The position numbers and the translations under genes are program-made. The notes beneath the pieces were generated by a model that was not told the DNA's origin, searched no databases, and saw only the letters and a list, made by a program, of their open reading frames with translations. Shown piece after piece: positions 24,501-39,100 of a stretch of 64,000 bases of DNA. The DNA is from Buxus sempervirens. Its lineage: Eukaryota; Streptophyta; Magnoliopsida; Buxales; Buxaceae. The first letter of the stretch is position 1, and the number at the start of each line of letters is the position of its first letter. The stretch is taken from contig OX387186.1 of NCBI GenBank assembly GCA_947561395.2, positions 50,053,220 to 50,117,219 on the forward strand, in the 5' to 3' direction.

Positions 24501-27500
24501 GTTTAGAGAAATCAGCCGTAAGCATGAACCTAACTGAGCCCTAAATAGATTTTAGAGAAAAATGAAGAGGATCTACCAATTGATTCATGGATGAATTTCT
24601 GCAAGAGGGTGCAGAAATAAAATTTGAATGAGGTAGAGGTTGTTGAGTAAACTCTTGAAAGAGAAAATAAACAGGAGTCTAACCCTAAAAGTCTATTAAA
24701 AAGAGAAGATTAGATAGCACTGATTTATATTTTGAAGAATAAATGAACAAAATGTTTGGATAAAAATATCTAAAAAAGAAGAGTCATTTGAGATGACGAT
24801 ATTTGAAGTCTGCAAGATCAACATGATCTTTATTTTCCATGAGAGAGAAATGGATTTGGACAAGAGACACTAAGAGAAAGATTGTTGAGTCTATATGTGG
24901 ACAGGGAATGTGATGTAGATACATGTGCCAAGCTCATGCAAGAAGCATCAGATGAATGGCTTTAATGGCAATGACTAAAGTAAAAAGGGCTTTCTTAAAT
25001 CTATAACATCCTTTTGTTGCAGAACTTAAAACAGCATTAATAAATTGAGCAACTGCTATGATGCGTTGTAAATTCTATTAAACAAGTATTGGTGGGGCTT
25101 ATGTGGATAAATATCATCCATGTTGCCTATCCGGTGATGGTTTGTAGCAGTCTGTTCCACACGGCTAAAAAATCCATGTCTCAACAGGGAATTCAACCTG
25201 GTGAGGTTGATCAGAATAACTTTTGTCATGTGTGTGTGTGCTTTTACTTATATATTTTTGTAAGTGTGTGTAAAGTTACAAACGTACGTACACACTACAG
25301 ATGCATACACACACTCAAGGAAACAATTTACGTCAAAATTTTCTATGTACATACACACATGCACAAATTCACTATTTATACTTGCTTATTCCAAAAGTGC
25401 ATGAGAAATGGTCTTAGTTAAATAATTGTTATTTAACTAACAGGCCCGACTTCCTGAAGCTCGTGTCATTTATTGCTCAGCAACTGGTGCATCAGAACCC
25501 CGCAACATGGGTTATATGGTCCGTCTTGGACTTTGGGGAGCTGGGACATGTTTCATTGATTTCCGTGATTTTCTAGGTACAAATTATAGTGCTCTTATGT
25601 AATTTTGTTTACTTTCTTTCATTTATTTAATACCTGCTATTGATAGCTAATTCAAATGCTAGGCAATTTTATTTATCTTCTTCCTTGGAAGCAGTGCAGT
25701 GTTTTATCAGATTGAAGAGAAGAGTTTAGTGGATTTGTCATAGTGAATGACAATTTATTTGATGCAGATTTTTTTAGCAGCATTCTACCTTGCAATTATA
25801 TTCTACTCATCATCTGTTGATGGTTCAAATATTTATCTTGATTTCAGTTCCAGAAGCAAGATATCATGATTTAAAAAAATTCATGTTCTAATAGCAAAAT
25901 CATTTCACTTCCTCCTTTAGCTTAATTAATTTTTTTTGATCAATAATGGAGTATGTATGTATATATGTGTGAAATAGAAAGTATTACAATGGTACAATGA
26001 ATCAAGAAAATAGAAATAGAAACCCCCAACCCGAAAAGCAAACAAAGCCCACAAATCTGCCCATAGATGCCCTAGTCAAAGCCTAAAGGCCAAGACCATG
26101 ATTTGAACAAGACGTTTGAAATCATGATAAAACAAATGCCTTCAGAAAGGACATGAGGACCTCTCTAACCTGTACATGGATCACTAACTCGAACCCCTAG
26201 AGATAGAAACCCAACATCATCTGATATCCCCACAAGAAAGCCCGGAAAACAAAGGAATCAAAGCTTCCCACGAAGAGACAAGGTATAAAATCTCCTCCTG
26301 GATAACCAGCAAAGTCTCTTGATGGTCCTAAAAAATGAGCCTAATCCTCTCCGTCCATATGCATCAACATATAGCGAAGAAGAGGAAATGATATAATCTT
26401 TGACCTCGGATATCTAGATGAGGGAACCTCCACTGGGCCAATAGATCACACAGTGACCGAGGGAAGATCCACTCCAAACCAACCATGTCTAAGAAGAATA
26501 ACCATATTTGACAAGTAAAAGAGCAATGGATAAGGAGATGGTTCGTAGTCTCGCCACTGGCCCGGCACATAGTGCAAATATGTGGGGATAATATCATGTA
26601 ATCCACAAGAAGCCTTTGATCCTCATTGGAACAGATAGTTTCCATAGGGGGTTGGACTGAAATGGGGAGGGAGGAGTGGACGGGATAGCCCGAGATAGTG
26701 ATAAGAAGGATTTACAAGTGAATAAGCCCGAAGAATTGGGGAACCAAACATGTTTGTTATGCCTAGAAGGATGATGACAAAATTACCAACATGAAGGAGA
26801 AGTGCTGATAACTGATCAAACTCAACTGATTTCAAATCCCTGTGAAAGGTAGATTCCATTTAGTGCCCTTTGGAGACAAAATTAAAACATCATTCACCTT
26901 GGCATTAGGAAAGGAAACAACGCGAAAAGCCTGGGGACGCAGGATGCAAGAGTGGAATCACCCCACCATAGGTCAAGCCAGAACCGAACGGAGTCACCAA
27001 CCCTCACACTAAAACGAGTAAGCGGATAGAAAGGAGCAGTAGATGCAATCACCCGCCAAGGACTGCCCGGAGGGATTCAAGCCCGTGTTCTAGTATCCCA
27101 CTTGTTGTCAGTGAGTCTGTACTTGCTTACAATGATCATACGCCACAAACTAGTCTTCTCGTTATTGAATTGCCAGAGCCATTTAGCCAAAAGGGCTACG
27201 TTCCTTGCAGAGACATTCCCTAGGTCCAAACCCCCTTCACTCTTCACCCAACACACTTCCTCCTTTAGCTTAATGATTATTGTTGTAATATGGCTTTAAA
27301 GGAATCTCTATGTGTGTGTGATGTGTTGACAACTTTGCAATTAAACTAAATCTTATAATTAGCATGGTACCTGAAACTTTGAGTGGGAATATGCTGCTGG
27401 AATATTAATGAGCTTTGGCATGATATGTTTCGTGCTTAAGTTCTTGGCTGTGGAACATCCATGTTTTGTGAAGCAATCTGCTGTTTGGATATATGGATAT

Positions 27501-29651
27501 TGGTATGACTGCTAAATGGGTTTCTATGTGGCATTTCAATGGTTGTATACTTCAGTTTAGAAATCAGTCTAACCTTTATTAAGTGTTAGGATATGCCATA
27601 CATCAGCCATTGAATAAGAGCATCTTGAATTTCCTTAACAGAATATTTAAATCCATAGCTGAATCAGAGAATTTCTAGTGGAATTTGTCAAATTTAATTT
27701 ATTGGATAAGAATGCAGAACTGGATTAACATGACTGTATTAATGGCATCATGATATGTTAAGATTATCGAGTGATAAATGCTGTTAATGTAACATTGACT
27801 GTATTCATATGCTGCCATGGGTTCATAGTGAAGTTAAAATGAATTTTATATGGTGTGAGTAGGTTTGATATTTGGTTTTAAATTTTGGTGAAATTTTGCT
27901 ATGTCGCTTCCCCATTTTAAACAATTTTAGTTTTTTGTTTCATTATAAATAATACCAATATCTTGGAAATACTACCACCATGGATGAACTTTTAATAATT
28001 GTTATGTTGTCAAACTGGTGAATGTCTACTCTCTGATAACAATGAGTTTGCTAGCTAGAACTGAATGCATATTTTGGAGCCTTCATTTTATTGAGGCACT
28101 CACATGCAGCTTTCTTGGAGTGCCTTGCATTGTATTTACTTTTCATGATTTTTTTCCCCTTCTCCAATGATGTTAGGTTTACAATTGCTGAAATATCATA
28201 TTTGGGCCCTTTTAAATACGTAGTTGTGCCTTCACCTATAAGTTTAAGCTTTTAGGTGAAATAGTTGTTTAACATGGTATTGGAGTGGGAGGTCTTGTGT
28301 TCAACTCTTGGAGGCGAGTTTGTCTTGGCATTTATTTGTTTACAGAATGTTTATACCCTGTGTTTGTCCTCCCTCGTATATTCCTGTGCAATGTCGCACG
28401 TGCGGGGGAATGTTGAAATATCATATTTGGGCCCTCTTAAATATGTATTTGTGCCTTCTCCTATAAGCTTAAGCTTTTAGGTGAAACAGTTGTTTAACAA
28501 TAATGAATTCCTACTTTCCTGCTATGCAATCCCCAACAACAACACCCCAACCTTACGTTCACACACGCAAAAGAAGAACATAAAAAAGAAAAAGAAAATG
28601 AATGACAAGTTTTGGTTGTTGAATACATGTAATTTGTGTGTGTGTGTATTTTTTGCTCACTTGTTATGTTTTCTTTATTCAAACTTGGAAAAATGAAGAT
28701 TATTCTAGTGCCTGAAATATTGTTTGCAGTTTCACTTGATAAAGGTGGTGTTGGAGCACTAGAGCTGGTTGCAATGGACATGAAAGCAAGGTTAGAAGTA
28801 TACAATGTTTCTATTCAATGACTGGCAGTGTAATTTAAGAATATTTATTTACTTTCTATTTCAACTTTCAGGGGTATGTACGTATGTCGAACACTTAGCT
28901 ACAAAGAAGCTGAATTTGAAGTCATTGAGGCACCATTGGAAGAAGAAATGATGGTACATGGCACTCTTCTTGTAGTTCTTGAGATAGATAGTCTGAATTC
29001 CTATTCTTACCCTTTCTCCATTCGATTTTTATATAAGTTTTTGTCTTTTGGTGAATAAGGATAATGATGTCTCCTAAATCTGTTTGAACTATTTTTCACC
29101 TTCTACATTTCTAGTTAAACTATTTTGATTTTGCCATTGCAAGTATTTCATGATGTTAATGAAAGGGATTGGTTTGGTTGATACCCCTTCCTCAGTCATC
29201 ATCTAGTACCTCTTGGAAGCTACCATTTATGAGAGCCCTTCGACCAGCTGAATTGGAAGAGCGAGCTGCACTTCTTGAGAGCCTAAACGATGTCTCTCTT
29301 AATCCCTTAGGTGTAGATAAGTCATTTGGTCCATTTCCCTTATGTGGGATGTTTTTGGATGGTTCTGTTAAGGTTGTGTTAGTGGCTTTGTAAGTTCAGG
29401 ATGGATGTATAGTTTGGTTTTTCATAGTGTGTTCCTAGGCATCTTTGTACATTTCTATACTATATCAATATATTATATCATTACTCATTAAAAAAAAATG
29501 CAAGGGATTAGTTGAAATTTAGAAAATCAAAGTTAAAGGGAATTTTTTCTTCATCGATTTAAGTTAGCTGTTGAAATATAAGCAGGGTAGTTTGGTATCC
29601 CATTTTTCCCCCCTCTCTTTTTGGATTAAAGAAAAGTATGCTGCTTTCTAG

Positions 29652-29686
<35 letters not shown>

Positions 29687-32600
29687 GGGTTAAAGAAGAT
29701 TAAGGTGCTTTCAAGCTAGTATTTTCAACATTTGTTGCATTTCAGGTAACCTACTAAGTTGATATTGTAATATAGAGACTTGTATGCTATAAAATATATA
29801 ACAAACAATGTCTATGCATATACTTGCTTAGTCTTACAAAAATTCATATTTGTTACACCCTTAGAGATCTAAATTAGAAAGATCGTCAAGTTTTAGACAA
29901 TAGTGGCCGCAATATATACGGTGTGAAATTGTTTCCTTGAACATCTTGAATTGTCAAATTGTTACATCTCACTGTGATACTGGTTGCATAAAATAAGTGG
30001 AAGCAAAACTTATTCCTATTCACATTTGAAATTGTATGATGTTAGACTCATTTTACAAGTGTTGTAACTGGATTCAATACAGGTTGAAACAAGTGTTCTA
30101 TCAACAAGTATCTAACACACGCTACCAGTAAGAATAACTTTAGTTGATGTTATAGACAATTGAATTGCAATACCCCCTCACATGTATTGTTTACTAATAT
30201 AATTACTACCTAGTACAACTTTCTTCTCTTCTCATTCTGTGCATCCCTCCTGAAGGATTCAACTCAAGGTTTTCTCTTTCTATGGCCCCCTTCCTCATTA
30301 TCTAATAGTTCTTCTTCTTTTTACTCTCTTCATTTGTTTTGAGTTTTATTTGTTTTATTTTTTTTTCCTGACGTCCAGTAGTTTTCTTGTTCTGAGTCTT
30401 CTCTTTGTTTTTGCTTGTTTATTTGTTGCTACCTTATGTCTTTCATTGCCTAATTGTAGTGACATTTGTTTTGAGTGTCTTTATGTATGTTTCTTTTTTC
30501 TTCTATTACCACTGGTCTCTTCGGATGAATTGATGATGATTACCTCATAAATCTTCTGAAGCCGTGGGAGGGGGGGAGTGGCGGGCTTTGGTTGATTTTT
30601 CTGTTACTTAACTTATTTGGTTTTTGATAGTAAATTGTTCCCTCATGGTTTGTGTGAGATAAGGAGATTTTGATTTAAGTTGGTGGCGGTTGAATTGATA
30701 ATGATCTATAATTGAATCTGATATATTGCCACCTATAAACATGAATTTGAAGCTTATTTAGGCGGAGAGCTACTTCTTTAGGATGAAGGTGGTGATGACA
30801 ATAAGAGGTTCAGTGCATGATTTGATTGGGAGAGGGCATCTATATTCTGTCCTTGATGTGTCATAATGGGAATCATTGTTTCAGCCCAAAGTAAAAGCTG
30901 ATAGTCATAATTACTTATTTATTCTTTATAGGTTATCATCAAATTGTGTTGTAAAATGAAAAGGAGCAACCCCCATGTGGTTTAGTTTAACATTTCTTCT
31001 TTTAGTTGCATGTATCATATCCAATGCAACTTAGTTAGGGTGGTGCAGTAATATCCATTATTATTTTGGGAAATGGCATTGAAGGTTTCCAGGAGCTGGA
31101 CTTTAATCACTAATAAAGAATTTTGATTGTTTCCTCTATCTTTCTCATATCTTTCTTTGTCTACGTTTCCCTGCATCTGGAAATGAGTCCAGATTTCATC
31201 TATTATGCTAAATTTTCAGGACATGTATAAAAAGGCAGCAGAATTTTGGGCAGAACTGAGGGTGGAGTTGCTGTCGGCAAGTGTATTTCTTACCGATGAG
31301 AAGCCGATTTCTAGTCAATTATGGCGATTGTACTGGGCAAACCATCAGGTATAAGAGTTACTGAGTTCAGTGGTTTGCAATTTTTTTAGCTTTGTATGTA
31401 AATTGTTGTTTTTTTCCCCCGCTCTTACTGCATTGTGTATGTGGCCGTGCTGTGGTAGCGTTTCTTTAGACACATGTGCATGTCAGCTAAGGTACCTGCT
31501 GTTGTAAGGCTGGCAAAGCAGGCGCTAATGGAAAATAAGTGTGTGGTTATTGGTCTTCAAAGTACTGGGGAGGCAAGAACAGAAGAAGCTGTGACAAAAT
31601 ATGTTTGTTTCTTTTGTCTTATTTCTCCTTAGTTTTTTTTTTCATTTCCTTTTTTTACATATTGTTTTAATGTTTTGATGTCCTCATTTAAATACCTAAT
31701 TTATTTCAACCAATCTTAAATAGGGTCCTGAACTTGATGATTTTGTTTCTGGGCCTCGGGAACTGTTGCTGAAATTTGTTGAAGAAAACTACCCTTTACC
31801 TCCAAAGCCTGATTCACTACAAGGTATATACTTTTTTATGTTAAAATGGGTTGTTTCATTTTCTTATTCCCCTATCTGACTAAATTACATTATAATCTTG
31901 TTTTAGGAGAGGAAAGTGTCAAGGAGCTTCAGAGGAAGAGGCACTCAGCAACTCCTGGTGTTTCATTTAAAGGGAGGGTTAGAAAAGTTGCAAAATGGAA
32001 ACCTGCAAGTGATTGTGAAAGTGATGAAGAATCAGAAAGTGAGTTTTCCGAAAATGGATTTTGACTGGGGAAATTAGTTGCTCAGTTCCCCAAATACTTT
32101 CACTTATTTTATATGTTATTGTGAATTTAGGAAGCAGATGTCCCTTTTTTAATTGTTCTTTATATCATGATCTAGTCTTTTCAATGTATTCATGAAGTGA
32201 CCTTCATATGCATGTTCTTGTTGCCTTTTTTTTTTGGGAGGGTAAGTAAGTAATATATTAATGAATAAGGTGTTTCAAAAAGCTCTAAATCAACCTATAT
32301 TCTGTAACAATTGGATGATAAACCATAGCCCACAACATGTACACAATCATCTGCTGCAACCACATCATATAGGATTGCACCTATCAACAAAATGGCCTGA
32401 CTAATCCTCAGTAGGGAACATCTACAGCCACTACTATATTTGCATGATGACAAAAGGGCATTCCACATTTGATAAAACTCCTGGTTCGCCTCAACAATCG
32501 TCCTTAGAGGATGATTGAATCTCAGTCTCATATCCATACAAATGTTTTGAGGATTTCTTCTTTCGTTCGTGCTTGTCCCTGAAATATTCTCTTGTTACGC

Positions 32601-35600
32601 TCAATCGACACATGATATATAGTGGCGGCAAACAGACTTTTCCTCAAATTAGAGTCTACATCCTTCCGTTTGCATATTGTGCACAGCCAATTAAGTGCCT
32701 CATTTCAGCTGGAGAATTGGGTGTATTTTTTCCAGATTCTCTGGATACCCTGCTAAATAGTGTGTGAGAAGGGGTAGTTAAAGTACAGATGATCAATTTA
32801 TTCTGCTGCACAGTTGCAAAGAACGCATGTTGTTGATGGTTAGTCTGCACCTTGCTGCCAACCATGTTATAAATGCATGATAGAGGATACAACTAGCAAA
32901 CCAGATCAGATCTGCCCTCTCCACCTTAGATCCGATAGGCTAATAAGCCTATAAACATCTTTTATGAGGAACTTGCCTGATTTAGAAACCAGCCATACCA
33001 CCTTGTCCTCTTGGTACACATTGATTGTTGTGAAGGCTTTGCCAAATAGCTTGCAGGTCTTGAGAAACATCCACCCGCGGAGACCATTGACCCGCTTTGA
33101 TGATGATATTCAATCTAAAGAACCTCGGCAACGCACTATCATAAGCAATTCTTGCACTAATTCTGTTAATGAATGGGCTTAGGGGAGTGCCATTTGTTAC
33201 CATAACCAGATATTTTTTACCATCACCAACAGAATAGCTGATTTGATTGTAAACGTCATTTCTCAGCTTGAGAACATTTCTTAAAGTCCAGGAATAGCAT
33301 CTACGTATGTTTATTGCCAGGAAATTTCTACCCCTCAACAAATTTTGGGTGACACAGGCGACCCATGAGGAGTCTTTTTTCAAAGAGCAATACACCAAGT
33401 AAGTCTCATGATAGTGGCTTTGTTCCATATTTTCAAATCAAACAGGCTTAACCTGCCTTCAGTCTTGGGAGAGCGTACTACATTCCAACACAGGAATTAT
33501 TTTCTTTCTATTCTCATTTCCCTTCTGGATTGGGAGAATTGAAAACTGAAATCCAGTAGTTCGTCATAGAGAAATACACACTTTTGATGAGTTGCAACCT
33601 TCTTGCATAAGACAAGTTGTTAGCTTCCATCCTTGGAGTCTTACCTTCAGTATTGATATGAGAGGTTCACAATGCCTGGCTGGCAGTTTAGATGAGATCA
33701 ATGGGAGACCTAGGTATTTGATGGGAATTTTATACTCGTTGATATGGAAGGATCTAAGAATCCTTTCTTTAGTTTCAGTAGGAACCGAGCAAAAGTAGAT
33801 GACGCTCTTTGACATGTTAGCTTGCAGACCATTGAGCTCATGAAACTCATCCAAATTCTATATAAAAGTCCCCGTTGCTGAACAAAAATACATCATCTAC
33901 AAAGCAAATAAGCTTGATATCTGGGTTCCACACTGAGGATGATGCTTGAAGTTAATATGAGTTGTCTTAGATTGCACAAACCCCCATTACATTTCTTCCA
34001 GCAGTGATGTTTTAAATATGATACATCTTTTTCCAAATCTAACTAGGTGGGAATTTCGGAGACAATTTTTTTTAGTAATCGTTGCATATTTCTATGATTC
34101 TCTCTTTTTGTTTGAAGCAGCTGATTCTGAGCATGAATCTACTGAGTCCGATGATGAGTTTCAGATATGTGAAATTTGCAATTCAGAAGAGGTAACTTAA
34201 TTTTAGACATCTAAATTGTGTGAATACATACCTAGTTTTTCTAAGTCAACTGTTATGTGCTTTACTTCAGGAAAGGAAGAAATTGCTACAATGTTCCTGC
34301 TGTGGTCAACTAGTGCATAATTCATGTTTAGTCCCACCTATGACAGATATAGTATCTGAAGATTGGACATGCCATTCATGCAAGGAAAAGACAGATGAAT
34401 ATCTTCAAGCAAGGAATGCATATATAGCGGAACTTCTGAAGAGGTATTTAACAATGATTCTCCCTCTGTTTCACTTTTGGGGTGAGAGGCCAGTTTTCTA
34501 TACCTATTGCTAAAATTAGATTCAACATAATATGATTTAAGGTATGAAGGAGCTATGGAGCGTAAGACAAAAATTTTGGAGATAATCCGGTCTTTGAATC
34601 TACCTAATAATCCTTTGGATGATATTATTGATCAGGTAATGTGTGGAATTTTATTACTAGTTGTGTTGCTGCTCAAGGTCATTTATTTTGTGTATGGATC
34701 TCTTTCACATGATTAAATTATAATGTCATTTTGTGTTTTATTTAATTTTATGCATGAGAACTGCACCTTTTTTTTTTTTTTCGTTTTTTTGTTTTTTAGA
34801 ACTGCGCCTTCTGTGAGTTGTTCAATGTAGTGAGATGTGTTGTTTCTGGAAAAGGGGAAATTTAAAACCATGATAATATGCATTTTTTATGCTTTTATTT
34901 AATTTTTTGACGTCATGATTCTTAGAGGAGGTTTGTTTTCTTGTTTATGGAAACCTAACGAGTTCTCATATATCCGGAAAACATTTCATTGACAGTAAGA
35001 TTTTCTTTTGATCTTGGAAAGCTCTTAATTAACATTTTTGTGGTACAAAAGAATTTTTTTGGTGTATTATTTTATTGTTTACTTGTATCTGAATGTCTTA
35101 TTTATTATTGTACAAGATCTGCATCCTGAGGTTGAAAAAAAAATCATTAGAGTGAAAACCATGTCAACTGTTATCTTTATTTGGATTGCGTTTTCTTATT
35201 TCATATGGTACCTCTATATCTAGCTTTTGGCATCTCTTTTCAGTTACTCCCTTTCATGCTTCTCTGAACATCAGAGTTCAAAACTACTGTCTAGAACCAT
35301 AAAGATTAAATTTAGATTACTTCCAGAGAGTATTTCTTGGGACATGCCAAAGTAATTCAAAATAACATAAGTTAAGGTGGAGTGTGTTCAAATTTTTTTT
35401 TTTTAAATGAGAAAGTTTTCTTTTAAAATAAATTTTGGCAGTTAATATTGTTCTATACACATCCACACAGTAATTTATTGTAAAAGAAGGTTGAAGGAAA
35501 GGAATACTAGTTTTTCTAACCAAGGTTCGCGGTACAAGTTTTGGTGCAATTCTATCCAAGGTTTATTGTTTCGGTGCCGTTGGATGTCCCGCTTAGGGCG

Positions 35601-36111
35601 CAAAAACGAAATTTTATTTTGCCCATGTTGCTCAAAATTTCACTTCACTTGTGCGAAAATTTAATTGTTTTGCTTATTTAAATGAAAAAATAAATAAATT
35701 TTTTTATTGAAATGTGTCATTGGGGTTGTCCAGGGTGAAATTCCGGCTTTGAGACTGCAAACAGTGGTCCCACCTCACGAGTCACACGTCACTTGCGATG
35801 TTGGAATATTCGTGTTGCTATGCTGATAAAATTTTAAAATTCATAAAATTAGGAACTTCCATAAAAATTACAGAAAAAATGTTAAAATCATGCTTTTTAT
35901 GTTTTCTCCAAAATATAACAAATTATTAGTTTATCTTTTCACTAAAAAATAATAAGTTTTAACAAAATAAACTAAAAAAGTATGATATGATATCACTTTT
36001 CTTATTAATTTTTTTTTATTTTTCTCTTTCAAGATATAAGGTGGGGACCGGGGTATGCTCTTTACAAGGAGGAGGATGCTCCAGCTAAGCAAGCACACCC
36101 CACCCCTTGGG

Positions 36112-36151
<40 letters not shown>

Positions 36152-39100
36152 CTATATATATATTTTAAAGATACAAGCACCTCCAACCTCTCCAACAAAC
36201 TCTCCTCCAACCCCCAACACTTGTCTCTTTCTATCATGCCTCAAATTTGGTGTAATAAAATATAATAAATATTGTACTTACCATGGATATGAAGTATGAT
36301 TGTAATTCCATATCACATGTGAATTAAACAATGCATGTGTTCCACACAATTATATTCTTAAAATGCAAGGAATCATTAAATTTAAATAAAGGAATCATTA
36401 AAATATAAGTAAACTGACGCAGGGAAGGTAGAAAGACAAGATCAGATATCGTTTTGATAGACGAGTTGGTTTAGATATCGTTCTAGAAGACGAGAAAATT
36501 CAGGAATTCAAATAATTTTTGGATTTCAATAAAATTCTTCATTAGAAAAAACGAAGCCTTTATATAAACTTTACAAGAAAACCCTAAAAACAGAAAACGA
36601 ACTTACTAAAAATAGTAAAAACGAATTTTACTAAAGATAGTAAAATTAGTGGTATAGAGAGTTTCGGAGGAGTCTTAGGGTTGGATATTTTGCGGGGATG
36701 GACTCTTATCTGTGGCTCCTCACCTTTTGCATCGGGTAGTGCATCGGCAGCCTCTGCAGGGGGGTGGGGGGTTTGTTTTGAAGATGAATGTGGATGGCAG
36801 TTCTATGGGAAACCCAGGGTTTCAGGTATTGGTGGGATCCTTAGTAACCACCAGGGGCAGACTATCTTTTCTTCAGTAGTCCAATAGGAGAGGGAGATTC
36901 TCTTAGAGCTGAGATTCTAGCTGTTATCATAGGCTTGTCTCAAGCGAGAAGGTTAGGGTTTAGTTACTTTACTAATTACTGTTGAGGTTGATTCAAATAC
37001 CATATTCTGATGGATGTCACAGGAGATTCAAGGTCCTTTCCGGCTTATATATTTGATACAGCAGGCTTGATGCTTAGCTTTCTTGTTGAACTTCTCGTTC
37101 AAGCATTTGTTAAGATCAGGCAGTGATGTAGCAGATTCATTAGTCAAGACTGGAGTATGGCGTTCTCATCTCTATGTGGGCACTCATGTTTGATGGGGCT
37201 ATGGTCATAGGATAGTAATTCTCTTTTGGCCACCCCGAGGTGTGTTATCGAGAGGTCCTATGAGTTGGGGGATTTTTTATTGCAGATGGGAGTATGTGGT
37301 TTTTGTTACTGTGATGCTTGGAGTTTTATTTTTATATTATCTAGGTTCATCTTATATTCTTCATTCCTCATTTATGTCATCTTTTCATTAATAAAAAACA
37401 ATGTGTATGAAAATCGTATGCATTCAATTCTTAATCACAATCATGCAAGTATCATATCACATGAGCATATCATAGTCAGTAGAACACCTCACATGAAATA
37501 ATGATTGTTAACTAAAGGAACACGAGAAAATTTTATCATTAATTTTCATCATAATTCAGGTCATCCTTATAAGCAATTAAAACATCTCATATGCATTCAT
37601 GAACATCAAATGAAAGGAAATTAAAACAGTATGATCATGAATAATTTAATAAGCTTAGGTTATTCACATAATTATTCAATTGATCAATTACAGTATTTCA
37701 CAGGATAATACAAAATATAACTTGATTTATCGTTTGATTTATTGTCATTCCTATTTAATAACTTATCAGAGGTACAAGGTCTGTTGATTTGGCTTTCTTC
37801 TCCACAATTAGATAAATCTTTTGTTTAAATAAATTGCATTTATGTAAGGCTTGTTGATTGGGATTCTATGCTTTAATATTATTGAAATTGTAATTGATTA
37901 AACTGTCATTCGTTTAGGGACTATAATTATTAAATCCTTTAATAAATTATTATGTTTTTAGGTCTGATTATTTATTATTTAATGCATATAATCACCAAAA
38001 TTTATTTTTATCAGGACTGTTCCCAATAGTAATAATAATAAGATTCAACCATGTAAGTCTCACTTTAATTTTGTTATAAATTAGGACATTATCACTAAAA
38101 ATTAATCACAAATCTTTTTGACCAACCAGCTAACTAACAGTACAATTGACTAATTAACTAAATATCATATGAAGAGAATTCCCACTGAAGTGTGTTTGGC
38201 GACATGAATCTTCTCTCTCCATCCCGTTCTATCAAAAATCATATTTTTAGTTAATTTATCTTTATGTAGGTCATGTTTATTAATTCCATCCATGTCTTTC
38301 TAGTTCTTCCTCTTGATTTGTTAGGTCTTCAATATGCATCCACTGACACCTTACAGGTTCATTCTAGATCTTTGCTTTACATATCCAAACCACTTTAACC
38401 TCTTCTCCTTAATTTTATCCCTAATGGATGCTATGCTTAATCATTTTTTAATATCTTCATTCCTTATATAGTCTTTTCTAGCTTTGCTGCACATCCCTCT
38501 TAGCATCCTTGTCTTAGTAACGCTCATCTTTTGAACATGGTGCTTTGTTGCCCAACATTTTGTACCATGCAATATAGTTGGTCTAATTGTTATTTTATAG
38601 ACAACATTCACATGCATGTGCTAGCCATGGCTTAAATAACTAAGAGCCATCACCTGTAGGCCTTGGTTTTATATAATTGACTAACTAACTAATTAATTAA
38701 CGAAATGACTAACTAATTTGTTATCTAGCTAACTAATTTTTGTAACAAACAAAGTGACTAATAGCTAGCCAATTAGTCCCCTATGAATAGTCCTACAATT
38801 ATGGAATCTTTTAATTAATAACTATCACTTGTATACGGCCTATAATTAGTAAATTTTTAAGTAGTAACTACCATCCCTATATGCCTAACATTTAATTTTT
38901 CAATGCCTATGATTAACCAACTCTTACTTTAGTTTGGTCTGTGAACTGAAATAGTAAACCTCCAATTTAGTAATTTAATGGTCTAATTGTCAGCTACTTG
39001 TTCTCATTGGGTTTTTCGGTGAGTCCAACAAGTGAGTTTTGTTGACTGACATTCTCTTTTTTATTATTTATTAGCAATATTTTTTTTTTCCACTTCATGC

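Noticed and set aside
32039-32064. FGT1 ending at the TGA after ...SEFSENGF near 32062
   Set aside because: The GTGAGT donor at 32039 gives a phase-perfect join to exon 15 and the conserved acidic linker and PHD finger.
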